From Pseudocercospora fijiensis CIRAD86 (lineage: Eukaryota > Ascomycota > Dothideomycetes > Mycosphaerellales > Mycosphaerellaceae): a stretch of 64,000 nt of DNA. Position 1 is the stretch's first letter, and each line of letters begins with the position of its first letter. The position numbers and the translations under genes are program-made. The notes under the pieces were generated by a model. It had not been told where the DNA came from. It did not search any database and worked only from the letters and a program-made list of their open reading frames with translations. Positions 24,501-36,716 of this stretch are shown here, piece by piece. The stretch covers positions 2,481,386 through 2,545,385 of the forward strand of contig NW_006921533.1 of NCBI RefSeq assembly GCF_000340215.1, given 5' to 3'.

Positions 24501-25260
24501 GTCTCTAGAGGGAGGTTAGCATCTCTAATTGTAACTGCGTTAAACTTTTGTATAGCGTTAATTAGACGGTACTTCTTTAGTTCCCTAGGAGCTGTTTTCT
24601 TCTAAACTAGGAAGTATAGGTTACGATACGAGGCATAGGAAGGCTCTAAGGTGCTAGCCTTTATACGCTGCCGTATTATGTCCTTAACTATACCTCTTAG
24701 GCTTGGGTTTAGCTTAAACCCTAGGTAAGCCTAAGGCTTATACTCGATCGTTCGGATCCTCTATAGAGAGGCAACTTCCGGGTTGATCCTGCCTAGATAC
24801 GTAAAGTTATATACTAACACGGCTTCGCGGTTGTATAGAAGCTCGTATAGCAAATCCAGTTTAAGATCCGAAAGCTCGATGCTAGGTTTAATGTTCGCTA
24901 GTCTCTCCGGCGTTAGCCTCGATCCCCTAGGAATAGCGGAGAACTTTTTAGTAATATACCTCTAATCGTATAAACTATCCCTAGGTGTTAATATCGCTTC
25001 GCGGTTAAGGCACTTTTGTCGCTAGTTAGGATTTCCGCTAGGATTAGACCTATTAGTTATATGTACGCTGCCTTTTACGGGCTTGATCTTATTAGCTACC
25101 CTCTTATATAGGGTATATACGCTAACCGCTCGTAATACCCGAGCCCTCTCTCTTTAACGTTAGGCCCGGAGATTAGCGCAATAGAATAGTGCGTAAACTT
25201 TATTAGAAGTCTCCTTAAGTCGGTAGGTATGTAGCTAGTAATCCTAATTCATAATTCCGG
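21566..25260 (-). pseudogene. element D pol: RT, RNase H, integrase, RIP-inactivated
   Basis: Read on the minus strand. RT around 24800-24000, with the active-site loop MPFLNDIGIKGPKT (about 24249-24270), where FLND stands for FLDD after a G to A change. RNase H follows (TIDSSGEGYGEIL, about 23770) and ends in FDFDVFYVPSKKYTRPDSLSRRP (23400-23470), the RNase H tail typical of Gypsy elements. Integrase and a C-terminal acidic tail follow, with the stop near 21566. Interruptions are RIP-type stops. Confidence 0.85.
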
Positions 25261-25277
25261 CGAAAACGTTAGATTCC

Positions 25278-25302
25278 TAATAACACCCCTAGGGTAGCAT
25301 TA
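25278..25302 (-). repeat. 25-nt GC-cored inverted repeat, box 4 (element D)
   Basis: Core ACCCCTAGGGTAG with TAATA and ATTA arms. It lies at the gag-pol border of D, near the start of the pol frame. Unlike the other boxes it may be read through in frame as part of a fused precursor. Confidence 0.85.
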
Positions 25303-28300
25303 GCTCGGCGCTCTAATTAGTTAGTTCGGATTCGGGCTCGGGTAGATCTGTTTCCGGCGGCGATACCTACGATAGCATTATTACCGAGATTCGTATACTA
25401 GGTAGTCGTTGCACTATTATACTCGCTATCGCTTCGAGCATTCGTCTCCTTAGTATAGAGCCTAGAAACTAGCCTTATCGTACGGAGCGGCGCACCTCTA
25501 GATATAACCTATTTAAGCTATATTAACTTATAGCGTAGATTGCCGGTCTTACAACCGCGCTATAGCGTTTCCCGAAGAGCGCTTAGAAGCAGTAAGGATA
25601 TCCTCGTAGGACTTATAGCTAGTGTTTCCGACATAACTAGTAAACACGACTCGGTTGCCCTTCTAGTTAGCGATAGTTCCTTCCTAGGAGCTATCGTCGC
25701 AGTTGCGCTAGATACCCCGGGTTATATAAGACTATAGACGACCTAGAATAATTAGCGTGTTCGGGTTAGCGGCAATCTAGAAGGTAAAGGAAAAGTATAT
25801 GCCGAAAGCGTCTACTATAATATTATAGTAGGCACCTACTAGCGCAACCTCCCTATTTACTCTCTATATGCTAAGGGAAATATCTCTATTTATTAGCAGT
25901 CGGAGCTGTTTAGCCTAGCGCTTACTTATAATAAGTGACTCTAAACTATTATTAAGCATTGCTAGCAACTACTAACTATAGCTTCCGATAGTAACTTAAA
26001 TATAGATAGCGGGAACGACGGTAAAGGAACGGGTAACTACGGAAAGGTCTATATTATTAGGGATAGAGTAAAGTTCCTTAGGTCGAGGAGGTCCTACTCG
26101 ACCGATTTGTTAGCTAGTAAATCGGACAGCCTTAATAGAAACCGAAACCGAAGCAGAGTCGGCATTATTATTATCCCCTTAGCCTATCTCCTTAATCCCC
26201 TCTTCGTTAGCATTATCGATAGTCTCCTAGCTCTCGTAGGTTACTAATTCGCCTTCTGCTAACTCCTAAGCCTCTAAAAATTTAGGAAGGAACTGTAGGG
26301 AAGAGACGTCGATATAGTCCTCTCGCCCCTGTTTGCGTTAGAGGGCTATAAGGTCTTTTATAAAGGTAGCATCGTTAGGAATCCAGCTCTAGAATAGGTT
26401 AGTAGGCAAACCGTATGCTAGAAGCTCTCCTATAGACACGTTAGACTTAAGGTCTAGGAACTATAAAGCCTAGAAGAGAGCATTTGCCTTTATATCGTAA
26501 GAGTTAGTAGGCCCGGTACTATACTTCTTTATATACCTATTAAAGCGAAAGCTCTTTAGGTCGGCTAACTTTCGTTTATAGGCCGGCGGGTTAGCTAGGC
26601 CTAGGGTACTACTAATGTCGGTAGCAATATCCTCTATATCGATATCGGGAGTCTCTAGTACCTCTAGAGTAGCTATACTAGCTTAGGTTGCACGGTCTTT
26701 AGCTGTCTAGAGTGTCTTAGTCTTAGCGACTAATTCTCGCTGTTTCTTAGCCTTGTTAGCTGCCTGCTTCTTAAGTATCCTAGTAGGGGCTGCCGTACTA
26801 GGGCGGGTAGGGTTCTACGGGCTCTTGCCCTTGCCCTAGGACTAGGTTTAGGACGACTAAGTTTAGGACCTTATAGTAGCGTAGACATCTATACTATTCT
26901 TAGTAACCGCGTAAACATTAGTAACTGCGTCCGGGTCCTAAGACACAAAGTTAACTTTAATAGGCTTAGTAGTACTATTACTACTCCGCTCCTTAACCTG
27001 TTTTGCCCTAACCTTCTAAGTTTCTCGTTTAGTAATAGCGGCGAGGGTACTGTTCCTAGTGTCCTTAAACTCGATCTTGCTACTATACTTCTTCTCTAGA
27101 AGACTCCTAAGTTAAGGCAGCTTCGGAGCTCTGCGATCCTACTCGAAGTTAATCTTATCGCTAGTGTCGGTATAGTAGAACCGACTATTTACTTATATAA
27201 CGAGCTTCCTCTTAAGAAGCTCTTTCTAGATAGGGCAGTTTAATTAAACATGTTTAAAACCGCCGCATATCTAGCACTTGCTATCCAAGTTAGAATAGAT
27301 CTTTCGTATAGCGTAGACGTTAACTAAAGGGGCCTTAGGGTAGTTGGGATCGGAAATCTAGTAGACCGGTAGCACATCCTTTAGTATACTAGCATTAATA
27401 ACCTCCCTAACTCGCTATAGTGCTTTCGTATTAAGGTTGAGCTAGGCTAGGGACTTAGCTAGGTCCGCAACGTCCTAAGAGTGCTTAGTAATAGTAGGAG
27501 TTACAGTCTTAGGACCGCTCTGCGACTTAGGAAGGAACTTAGGTCCTCTGCTTCCCGAGGCGTCGCTCTTTACCTAAGCTAGGTTATTCCTGTCCTCGCC
27601 GTAAATGAACTTCTTCGTATCGGCGGAGCTGTTAATGTCGTCCTTAATAGCCTCTAGAACCTCTTTATACTTCCTAAAGGTCTCGGGATTGGCTTCGCTA
27701 AGCTTATAGCGACGGAAGACACGCTTAGCCGTAGACTACGGCAACCCTTTAAGGAGCAGCCTCGTTCTCTAAGAATTCTCGAGGTCCTACTAGTTAATAC
27801 CGTCCGCTAACTTAACAAACTCGCGGACGTACTCCTTTAGGTCGTTATCTTCGGTACGCCTCTCTATATAGAGGTTCTTAAGCTACGTACGACTACCTTT
27901 AATGCGACGGCTATCGCGATCCCGATACTCCCTTATAAAGGCCTGTTTGAAGACCTCCTAGTCGGTATTAGACTTGTCGTCCTTTTCTAGGTAGCTAACT
28001 AGGGTTCTAAGGGTTCGGTAAAGCTTAGTAATAGTAGTCCTCGTAAGGGACCGGACCTTGTACTAGTCCGACTCCTCTTCGAGTCTATACTCGGTTAAGT
28101 TGTCCTTAAAGCGTTCTACGTGCGCCGTAGCGTTCTACCCTTCGAACAAAGGGTTTCTACTACTTCTCGGCTCTAGCGGGCGACGCCTGTTCTAACGGAG
28201 AAGGTTAGTTTGCCCTTAAATTATCTTTATAACGATATTATAGAGGGCCTCGGGCGTAGAAGGCTTAACAGCCCCTAGTTCGATAGCGCTTATAATAACT

Positions 28301-28430
28301 AGTCGTCGTCTGATTTCTTCGTTAATAGGGTCCGGTAGGTTATTAGATTCCGAAGATTCCGCTAATTCGTAATGCTCGCTTTCGCTAGAGCTTATTCGAT
28401 TATTATAAAGTAGTTGAAATAAAATACTAT
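25303..28430 (-). pseudogene. element D gag and possible protease region, RIP-inactivated
   Basis: Minus-strand frame beginning about 28420-28400 (SEHYELAESSESNNLPDP). It carries a gag-like helical block (TEYRLEEESD, then LKNLYIERRTEDNDLKEYVREF) and a CCHC knuckle at about 27238-27285 (C-x2-C-GGFKHV-x3-C). A Ser/Lys-rich tail follows, and a less certain open stretch of about 700 bp before box 4 may hold the protease. Stops are RIP-type. Confidence 0.72.
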
Positions 28431-28515
28431 AGGAAAGTGTTTTTAGTATATATTGTAGGTTTGGTTTGTTTCGATATTGCTATGCGAGAAAATAGTATAC
28501 TAGGCTGTTTTCTTC

Positions 28516-28540
28516 TAATATTACCCCTAGGGTAGTATTA
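28516..28540 (-). repeat. 25-nt GC-cored inverted repeat, box 5 (element D)
   Basis: Core ACCCCTAGGGTAG with TAATA and ATTA arms. It lies about 100 bp upstream of the gag frame, at the end of the 5' leader of D. Confidence 0.85.
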
Positions 28541-29191
28541 GAGTTTAGCCTCCTAGGGGTCGCCTATATACCCCTAGGAGCTAAGTTTAGTATTAGACGA
28601 AAGCCGCTCGGAGGGAGAGACTACAATCTCTATTTATACCTAGATCCTAGAAACTAGCTCGTATCTCCTTTAGCTAGGCGGGGGGGGGCGGGGACCTTCT
28701 TTTTCTAGTAGAAGGCTAAGCACTGTCCGAACGAGGTAGCGAATCCCGAAACAGTCTATCCGGTTAATAGGGGAACTGTCTAGGCATCCGACCTATAATC
28801 TAGAAATTGCTATCGTATAGATAGTCTTAGCAAACTAAGCAAGGCCGATAGGTAATTAGTCTATCTCCTTCTTAGGCGGGGCTTATCTCGAGTAAGCGGT
28901 ACTAAATAGGTCTTCGACCCGGAGCCGAGTCCTTAGAAGCTAGCTATAGTTATAGACTAGGCCCTAAGCTGTAACAGTCCTAAGGGTTTGTAGCTTTTTA
29001 GAGTTAAAGCGATGCCCTCGTTAAGAGGTTTCTCTGCTTGTCGTAACGGCCCCTTAAGATACTTCGGTATCGTCCGTATCGTAGGCTCTTATCGTACTCT
29101 CGCTTCGGTTATAGCTATTCGTGCCTAGAGACTACTTTTAACATACCCGAACCTGTTAGATATAAAGAGATAGCCCTACCTTCGGCTCTAA
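28541..29191 (-). other. 5' leader of element D, noncoding
   Basis: About 650 bp between the 5' LTR and box 5 with no convincing frame. It contains a G run (28680-28690). A primer-binding site should start at 29191 and run downward on the minus strand, but RIP makes the tRNA match unclear. Confidence 0.45.
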
Positions 29192-29470
29192 TAAAGGACG
29201 GAAACTAACACTACTACTACTACTCGTAGCAATAGTATAGGCTACCGAGGGTAACATAACCTATAGCAATATAGGCAGCTATGTTTAGTAAGATAGGATA
29301 ACGAGACTGTCGCTTAGGCTAATAACTAGAGCCCTGCAACATAGGCATTATAGAAGTGTAACATAAACAATGTGCTATACGAGGTTAATAATCTGTCTAC
29401 TCTATAGAAGGAGGCCTCTTATATAGGCTCAAAACTGGCCTATAGGTGTGGGGCCGGTTACTAGCTAATA
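29192..29470 (-). repeat. 5' LTR of element D (279 bp)
   Basis: Direct copy of 17223-17501. Followed by CTATT, where the gag reading of element B resumes. Confidence 0.93.
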
Positions 29471-32400
29471 CTATTAATAACGCGCCGAGGACCTACGTAG
29501 AGGTCGTAAAGAAAGAGCTACGACAAATCTATATAATAGCACGACGACAAGAACCTATATATAGAACCCTTTACTAGAGATTCTGTTACGACGACTAATG
29601 CTAAATTTATTATTCTACTAAAGTAGAAGTAGGATTCTTCCCTTAGATTAGGCGACTCGTACGAGAAGATGCGAAATCCTAGTTAGAAGAAGAAACGATT
29701 AATAAATCTTGCTTAGATGCCGACGATAAAGAAAACCGAGATCCGGAAGCTTCATTCCCTCCTAGAGAGGAGTTAGGAGCTATCCTAGAAGTACCGGAGT
29801 CCTCTTAGCAAGAGGAGGAATAGTAAGAAGATTTAGAAGGAAGTCTAGATACCGAGGAAGAAACTACAAATAAAGAAAGTAAAGACGAATTCAGGATTAA
29901 CGACGATACGATCCTTACGTTGCACCTATAGTAGCGCGAACAATCGCCTTACATCTAGTACGCAAATACGAGGAAATGTTTCTAAAGGTTAACGGATAAC
30001 AGAAGGTCGATCCTATCTAATTTAATTATTTCTAGATAAGCCTACGGGCAAAATTCTAGAATTACCCCCGGATACCTATAGACTATACGTACTATAACTT
30101 TATTACGGAGCGAGTACCGATAGGAAGTATAATTACGCCCTACGGATACGTCCTACCTAACGAAAGGACGATTATTACTTAAGATATGCGTTAGACGGTC
30201 TAGCGATTAAATTAGCAATACCGAAAGGCTATAGTAGCGCAGGGACGGGATATATACAACGATACCCTCGAGGAAAAATTATATACCGAAGAAGCACGAA
30301 CGGCAGGACTACGGATCCGTAACTAGTTAGAACAACGTTAGGCTACTAATTAGTCGGGAAACGGACTAACTCTCTAGATTAGAGCGTTCTAAGAGAGTTC
30401 CTTAATACCGAAAGCGCTTAAGCATTAATAGCAGTCTTCCGTATAAAAGTTATCGTTAACGGGCACCCGACGAGTGCATTAATAGATTCCGGAGCGAGCG
30501 GGAACTTTGCCTCCGAATTATTCGTTAAACGCCGAGGGATCGCAACCCGAAGTAGAAGAGAAGGAGCGTATAAACTTATAGCAGTAGATAGGTTACCGCT
30601 ACCTAGTATAGAACGAGAAACGATACCGTTACTACTAGCTATCTAATAGCACTACGAGGAGATTGTCTTAGATATTACTAATATAGCTAGTTATAACATT
30701 ATATTAGGTATACCTTAGTTGAGAAAGTATAACCTAGTCGTAGACTAGAGAAAAGGAGTACTTACATTTAAGGAATGCGACTGTATAATCGGCATTCAAC
30801 CTGTATAGCGGCAGCGTTCGCAGGCAGATAAGATTAATAAACGCAGGGCGACTCGTAAGACGTTTGCGTCGACAGGAATTACGGAGAACCGTATTCAACC
30901 CGGATCGATACTACCGTTAGGTTAGGAGGGTTATAATAATAATTACGGAAAGGATAGAAGTTATACGCTATCGAAGAATAAAACTAGAATCTCGGACCTA
31001 GATATTCCTAAAGAGTATAGTAAGTAGAAGCGACTCTTTAAAGAGGAGAGAGGCAAGGCAGCCTTACCTAAATACTAACTATAGGATTATAAGATACACT
31101 TACAGCCTAGGAAAGAGCCTCTATAGGGACCCTTATACGCAATGTCTAAGAAAGAGCTTAAAACCCTAGACAAGTAGCTAAAAGAGAAATTAGAAAAAGG
31201 CTAGATACGGAAGTCGATATCCTCGGCAGCCTTACTAGTAATGTTCGTTCCGAAAGCCGGATTAGACGAAGAACGGCTAGTAGTCGATTTTAGACGACTT
31301 AACGACATTACAATTAAGAATCGGTACCTACTACCGAACATCGAAGAAATGCAAGACCGATTAACTAGATTAGACTAGTATACGAAGATTGACCTACGCG
31401 ATGCGTTTTACGTAATACGTATAGTAGCTAGATACGAATAGATGACAGTATTCCGAACAAGATATAGGCTTTACGAATTCTTAGTTATACCTATAGGACT
31501 TACAAATGCCCTAGCGTTATGTTAAGACCTTATAAACGAAGTCCTCTAAGACCTTCTAGACGTATACGTTATCGCATATATAGACGATATCTTAGTCTAT
31601 ACTAAGGGAGCTCTCGCGGACTATATACAAATAGTATAGGACGTCTTTAAACGATTTACTTAAGTAGGATTTAAGACTGCACCTAAGAAATGCGAATTCT
31701 ATAAGAAGGAAGTCAAATTCCTAGGATTTATTATTAGCACTATAGGAATCAGGATCGATCTAGAAAAAACCAAGTTAATATAGGAATAGCTAACGCCTAC
31801 ATGCGTTAAAGACGTACAATTATTCCTAGGATTAGCTAACTATAACAGAAAATTCATCGAGGGCTACTCTAAGATAGCGGTACCTCTTACAGAGCTTATA
31901 AAGAAAGACAAGAAATAGAACTAGAGCACGAAGGAAGACGAAGCGTTTAGGCAACTAAAGAAGCAATGCGTTTCTACGCTAACGCTACGATTATTCGATA
32001 GGAATAAGGCGGTCTAGATAGAAACAGACGCGTCGGATAGGGCTGTAGGAGCATGCCTTATATAGGAGCATAACGGGAAACGATACCCGGTAGCCTATTA
32101 CTCGAGAAAGATATTACCTACGGAACAGAACTATAATATCTATAATAAGGAGCTACTTGCAATAGTTGCATTACTGCAATACTAGCGAGTATACGCGGAA
32201 GGAGTACTAAGTCTTACGATTCTTTCTAATTATAAGAATCTGACTTACTTTACTACGACTAAAGTACTAACCCGAAGACAGGCCCGCTAGTCGGAGCTAC
32301 TAGGACAGTACAAGTTCGAAATCCGCTATACCCTAGGACGCGAGAACGGACGAGCCGACGTACTAAGCCGCCGTAGCGACTATATAGAGGGTTACGAACT

Positions 32401-33860
32401 AGTGCAGTAGCAGATATTAAAGGCAAACCAAGATAGAAGCCTTAGTGCTAATACAAAAGAATTTAACTATATTATACGAGTTCTTTAGGATACAGAAGAA
32501 CAGTTTCCAATCGAATATAGGAAATACTAAGTACCTAAGGAACGAGTTACGGAGTGTATACGACAACACTACGACGGACTAGAAATTAGACACCCTAGAG
32601 TTTCAAAAACAATAGAACTAGTTAAGCGAAGCTTCGGATTCCTATATATACGATAACGAGTTCTAGAATATATTAAGAAATGTCTATAATGTTAGCGTAA
32701 CAAGGCTAATAGGCACGCTAGATATAGATATATCTAATTTAGGACGCTACTAGATAAACTATAAGACGAAGTTATAATAGACTTTATTACGAAACTACCG
32801 AAGTCTAAGGATCCGGTTATAGGACATAGCTACGATATAATACTTGTTATAGTCGATAGGCTTACGAAATATATATACTTCATTCCTACTAACGAAGCAA
32901 GTACGGCAGAGCAACTCGGATACCTCGTACTAGATAGACTTATACGATACTACGGATTTCCAAAGACCTATATTACGGATAGAGACAAGCTCTTTATATC
33001 AAACTACTAGAAGACGCTTACAGCGACACTTAGAATTAAGCACAAGCTATTAACGGCATACTATCTATAGATAGACGGCTAAACGGAAGTTAAGAATTAG
33101 GCCTTAGAAGTATACTTACGGCACTACGTTAATTACGTACAAAACAATTAGGCATCGCTATTGCCTATAGTATAACTTGCACTAAACAACTAACAATCTA
33201 AGACTACGAAAGAGATACTATTCTTCGCTAATTTTAGGAAACATCCGTAGCTATTCGGGGAACAGTATTTATAGCATCTATACGCGGATAAAGCGATAGT
33301 CGCTTTAGAAGACTTAAAGCAGGTATATAAAGAATTGCAAAGGGCAATTGCCGAGTCTTAAGAAAAGATTACGGGACTATATAATGCTAAACGAAAAATG
33401 GCACCTTAGCTAAAAAAGGGGGATAAGGTCTACCTCCTAACAAAGAATCTAAAAACCCGGAGATCGACTAAGAAACTAGACTACGTTAAAGTCGGGCTAT
33501 TTTTAATTAATAAGCCTAAAGGACTAGTTAATTACCGACTTAAACTACCGGACGACGCGAAAATCTACCTAGTATTCTATATCTCTATACTAGAACCTGC
33601 AGACGCCGAAATACCGTATTAAGAAACATTTCACTTCTAACCTAAGGAAGAAATAAGTTTAAAGTCGAGGAAATCCTAGATTAGTAAGGTTAGAAATACC
33701 TTATTAAATAGAAAGGATACCTATATTTAGAAAACACCTAGGAACTAAAAGAAAACCTGCAGAACTGTTAGCAGATAATCAAAAAATATCAAAACCGGAC
33801 AAAAAAGAAATAACTAGTATAGGAATTAAACCTACGACCTCTTAGACCCTATCGATTATA
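29471..33860 (+). pseudogene. element B gag remainder and pol: protease, RT, RNase H, integrase, RIP-inactivated
   Basis: After the D insertion an acidic region (about 29700-29910) is followed by a protease-like block near 30460-30720 (LIDSGASGNFAS, read at 30480). RT spans about 31140-31750, with VVDFRRLNDITIKNRYLLPNI and YIDD at 31577-31588. RNase H runs to about 32380 (ETDASDRAVGACL; RENGRADVLSRR). Integrase core: VIIDFITKLPKSKDP, then YITDRDKLFIS, at about 32770-33070. Its C-terminal segment is YRLKLPDDAKIYLVFYIS. Standard Ty3/Gypsy order. Interruptions are RIP-type. Confidence 0.86.
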
Positions 33861-34017
33861 GCGCCTTAGAGTTCTTAACGACCTAGGGTAGTGTAGCTCG
33901 AGGAGCGGGGACTCTAATAGCGTACCTAGCAACTATGTCTTTTGTAGCTAAGAATTATACTACTAGACTAACTAGCTAGAAGATAAAATAGATAGGAAAC
34001 ATTAAAAATACATACCT

Positions 34018-34521
34018 TTAGGACACTAGACTCTCGGCACTCCTACTAGAGATTTTAGAGACAGGCTAGGATGTCCTATCTAGACGACTCTAGTTATAAG
34101 GCGACATCTATAATCGGCTATCTAGGGGAAACGGCTCGTTAGTAGGTAACGAGAATATTATCGGCTCTATAGGCGAAGAGCCTAGCTCTCTTTCGAGCTC
34201 CTCCGCCTATTAAATAGAGGCTTCCTCTACCTTAAGAGCTTATACCTCCCGATCCTCCTTTATACGTAGCGACTTACGTAAGCGACGGACCTTTGCGCGA
34301 TGCTCGAAAAGCTTCCGCGTAAGGAGGTCCTCCTCCTCTTCGGCCGCTTTAAGATCTTTAGCTATCTTTAGGCGCGCCTTCCGAATTTTTTTATACTCTA
34401 TACGAGTAACTTGTATATTATAGGACTAGCCGTATAGGGCGCACTCGGAGCAGCGATCGGAACGAAGATCGACTTTATAGGGTTTACCGGCCTATTCGTA
34501 ATAAAAGCAGCGGATCGGCAT
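34018..34521 (-). pseudogene. element B antisense ORF: Cys-rich motif plus coiled coil
   Basis: Lies between pol and the 3' LTR of B but on the opposite strand. From ATG 34521 (MPIRCFYYE, then AGKPYKVDL) 167 codons can be read with a few TAG/TAA. Allowing for RIP (C to Y), the start resembles a CxxC...C...CxxC...C zinc-binding pattern (RCFY, KPYKV, RCSECALYG). It is followed by a strongly charged heptad region (KIRKARLKIAKDLKAAEEEE, then LRKSLRIKEDREV). At the end, CCTAAAG is followed by GTATGT, which could be an intron donor leading to a further exon. Function unknown; perhaps a DNA- or RNA-binding factor of the element (inference). Confidence 0.55.
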
Positions 34522-34666
34522 TTCGAGACAGTCGGCGAGGATATTATTTGCGATATTTTCCTTACGCTAGCGAGAAGACAAATCCTTAGATAACTTTAGT
34601 ATAACAAAGAAGTTAGAATTAGAAAGTCCCGGAATAAGGGACTATTCCGCTTAAGGAGGGGGATAG

Positions 34667-35012
34667 TATTACGGATCTAATTAGTTAGAGTCCTTATATA
34701 ATCTTAGAGCGACGCTAAGACTAGTAGGCTAAGCTATCGCTCTATCTTACTAGGAGCGATAGGAGCGGTTAAGAGCGACAGCGTCGCTTACGTCGCTTAC
34801 GACTATAGACAAGATATCTCCTTTGTATTTAGGAACGCCGGAATGCCCTTATAGCTCGAGGCGTTTAACTTATATTACCTACTTACTAATTAGAATTACC
34901 TTTATACTAATTATTCTGTCTCTACCTCCCGCTTATATTAGCCTCTCTAAAGAAGCCTCGGCTTGTACGTAATAAGAAGTTACTTAACGATCTATCGCGA
35001 GTAACTGTAACA
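34667..35012 (+). repeat. 3' LTR of element B (346 bp)
   Basis: Direct copy of 15874-16219, starting TATTACGG (RIP form of TGTTACAG) and ending CTGTAACA, preceded by a polypurine tract. Followed by AAAAG, after which the pol frame of A resumes. Confidence 0.95.
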
Positions 35013-35331
35013 AAAAGCTCTTAAAGACTTAGATCCTTTCGAGAGAACTATTAATTACGAGCCCCCGCCTATCGCAGCTAAGGACAGTCTAGGTTCTAGC
35101 GACGAGGGCGATTCTTACGAAATCGAGCGCTTTCTCGGGCGACGGACCGTCGTCCGAAGAGGCTAGCCTGTTCTCTAATACCTAGTAAAGTAGAAGGGCT
35201 ATAGGAGCGCCTATAATATATAGTATAATATCGACGACTTAATAGATATAGACAATCTACGCAAAATCTATAATAACATATACCCTCTAGAGGAGATACT
35301 ACTATCCCGTACCCTCCGTAGAGTAGTAAAG
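35013..35331 (+). pseudogene. element A integrase C-terminus and chromodomain, RIP-inactivated
   Basis: The frame of A interrupted at 15873 continues here: EKALKDLDPFERTINYEPPP, then YEIERFLGRRTVVRRG and YLVKWKGY (the W is TAG in the copy). This is the chromodomain core of chromovirus-type Gypsy integrases, which bind modified histones and steer insertion to heterochromatin. It ends at TAAAG (35327-35331), the duplication of element C. Confidence 0.82.
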
Positions 35332-35527
35332 TATAAGAAGGGTATATTAGCAGGTAGATAGGGTAGTAGTAGGAACGAGTAGTATTCGATAAGGATCTAG
35401 GAGGAGAGGGAGGAAGGCAGGAGAGTTGGCCTAACGCTAAGCGCTAAGCCCTACCTAAGGCACTAAGACCCTAGCTTTACTCGGCCTAATTACATGCCAA
35501 TTACGTGTAGCCTCTTTGGCTCTAATA
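35332..35527 (-). repeat. 3' LTR of element C (196 bp)
   Basis: Direct copy of 42282-42477, starting TATAAGAAGG and ending CTCTAATA (RIP forms of TG...CA). Confidence 0.94.
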
Positions 35528-35849
35528 TATGCTTCCCTTCTAAAGGCCGCGCCCTCGTAGCCTGTCTATATTCTACGACCCCTATTGCCGCTAACTTAGC
35601 AAGTCTAATAAGCTGCTTAGCCCGCGCTAAATTAAACACTTAACTACCTAATTATGTAACTATGTTAAACCTCACCTTCTAATACAATGTCTAACTTCTA
35701 ACTACGCTATCCCTATATATAATAAACTATAAAGTGATATGTATCTGCAAGAATTAAGGGCCTTCGACTAATTACAATACGAGCGCGTCTTCCCTACTAT
35801 AATAGGTAGACGTACGAGGTATTATAGCACTGCCTCCGTTCTAAGTGAT

Positions 35850-36700
35850 GTCGTACGAGTTCTTTGCGTCTACTCTAACAGACCTAGAAATGTCCGCTCC
35901 GAGGGTTTGTCCGCTTCCGAGGGTTGTTCTTATTGCTACGAGGGCTATTATTTACTATCGTAGTTTCACTAGCCCCAATTAGTTAGGTTTAGCAGCCTTC
36001 GAGTGTTAACTAATTATATCTTTTCAAAAAACTTAGTTCTTCTAGTTTCTATAGGTAAAGGCTATTATAAGTGTAGTAGTAGAGGTTCGCCTCGCTTAAA
36101 GGGTTAGATAGATCGAGGAGTAACCTATTGTCCGCAAGATCGACCCCGGCTAGCTTAGCTCTATAGTTTTGCCCTTAGTTAGTTAGTCTATTAGTCGCTC
36201 AATCTTTTAAGCGGCTTAAAGTTTTAATTAAAGTTTTGATCAAAGTTTTAATTAAAGGTGCCTTAGGCTCGTAGTATAGGTAAGGTTGTATCCGTAGGTA
36301 TAGTAATAGTAGCAAGTAATATTAATAATAGCGACGCTAGTCGTCTTAGCGCCAACTTTACCTTGCTTTTCGATTTCCTTCTTCGACTAATAATACACTC
36401 TGTAATACCGTTACTAATATAGCCGCGTTAGCCGCCGGCGCACTACTAGCTCGTAGCGCGACACTATTACCTTTATTACCGTTATTCGTACGCGCGCGTA
36501 CGTCGCCCTTGTCGAACGCTTAGGTCTCGAGGCCTCGATAGAATAAAGAATAAAAGGGGGACCTATAGGGCGTATTAGTAAAGAGGTAGAATCCTCGAAA
36601 GAGCAGTTGATTGGTTAACAGTTATAGCGCGTTTGTTAACGCTTAGTGCGCATCCGTTATCGTAGTATAGTCTTATTATCCTCTACTAACAATTGCTTGC
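35850..36700 (+). pseudogene. element C possible antisense ORF in the 3' region
   Basis: On the plus strand, antisense to C, a frame of roughly 280 codons is interrupted only by RIP-type stops. It contains YYKCSSRGSPRLKG and a block that reads like TYCPQDRPRLA, then basic stretches. The position is the same as the antisense ORF of B (between pol and 3' LTR). I recognise no domain and the frame may be chance. Confidence 0.3.
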
Positions 36701-36716
36701 CTCTAATTAGTTAGCT

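Larger units (their letters stand above)
17223..29470 (-). mobile_element. element D: large Ty3/Gypsy LTR retrotransposon inserted in gag of B
   Basis: 279-bp LTRs at 17223-17501 and 29192-29470, with CTAT (17219-17222 and 29471-29474; CTATT if the LTR starts one base later). The polypurine tract AAAGAAAGGGAGGGA lies on the minus strand beside 17502, so transcription runs from 29470 to 17223. At 12.2 kb it is large. Order in its own direction: 5' LTR, leader, box, gag, box, pol, box, spacer, box, third ORF, box, 3' LTR. The boxes are a shared 25-nt inverted repeat. RIP-damaged throughout. Confidence 0.92.
15874..35012 (+). mobile_element. element B: Ty3/Gypsy LTR retrotransposon inserted in integrase of A
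   Basis: 346-bp LTRs at 15874-16219 (TGTTACAG...CTGTAACA) and 34667-35012, flanked by AAAAG on both sides (15869-15873, 35013-35017). After removing element D the length is about 6.9 kb, normal for the family. Plus-strand gag (16220-17218, continuing after D), pol (about 31100-33650) and a 3' region with an antisense ORF. A purine tract GGAGGGGGATAG precedes the 3' LTR. RIP-damaged. Confidence 0.93.

Noticed and set aside
25540..25737. Plus-strand 65-codon ORF as a gene
   Set aside because: It lies opposite the gag/protease region of element D and has no independent support.
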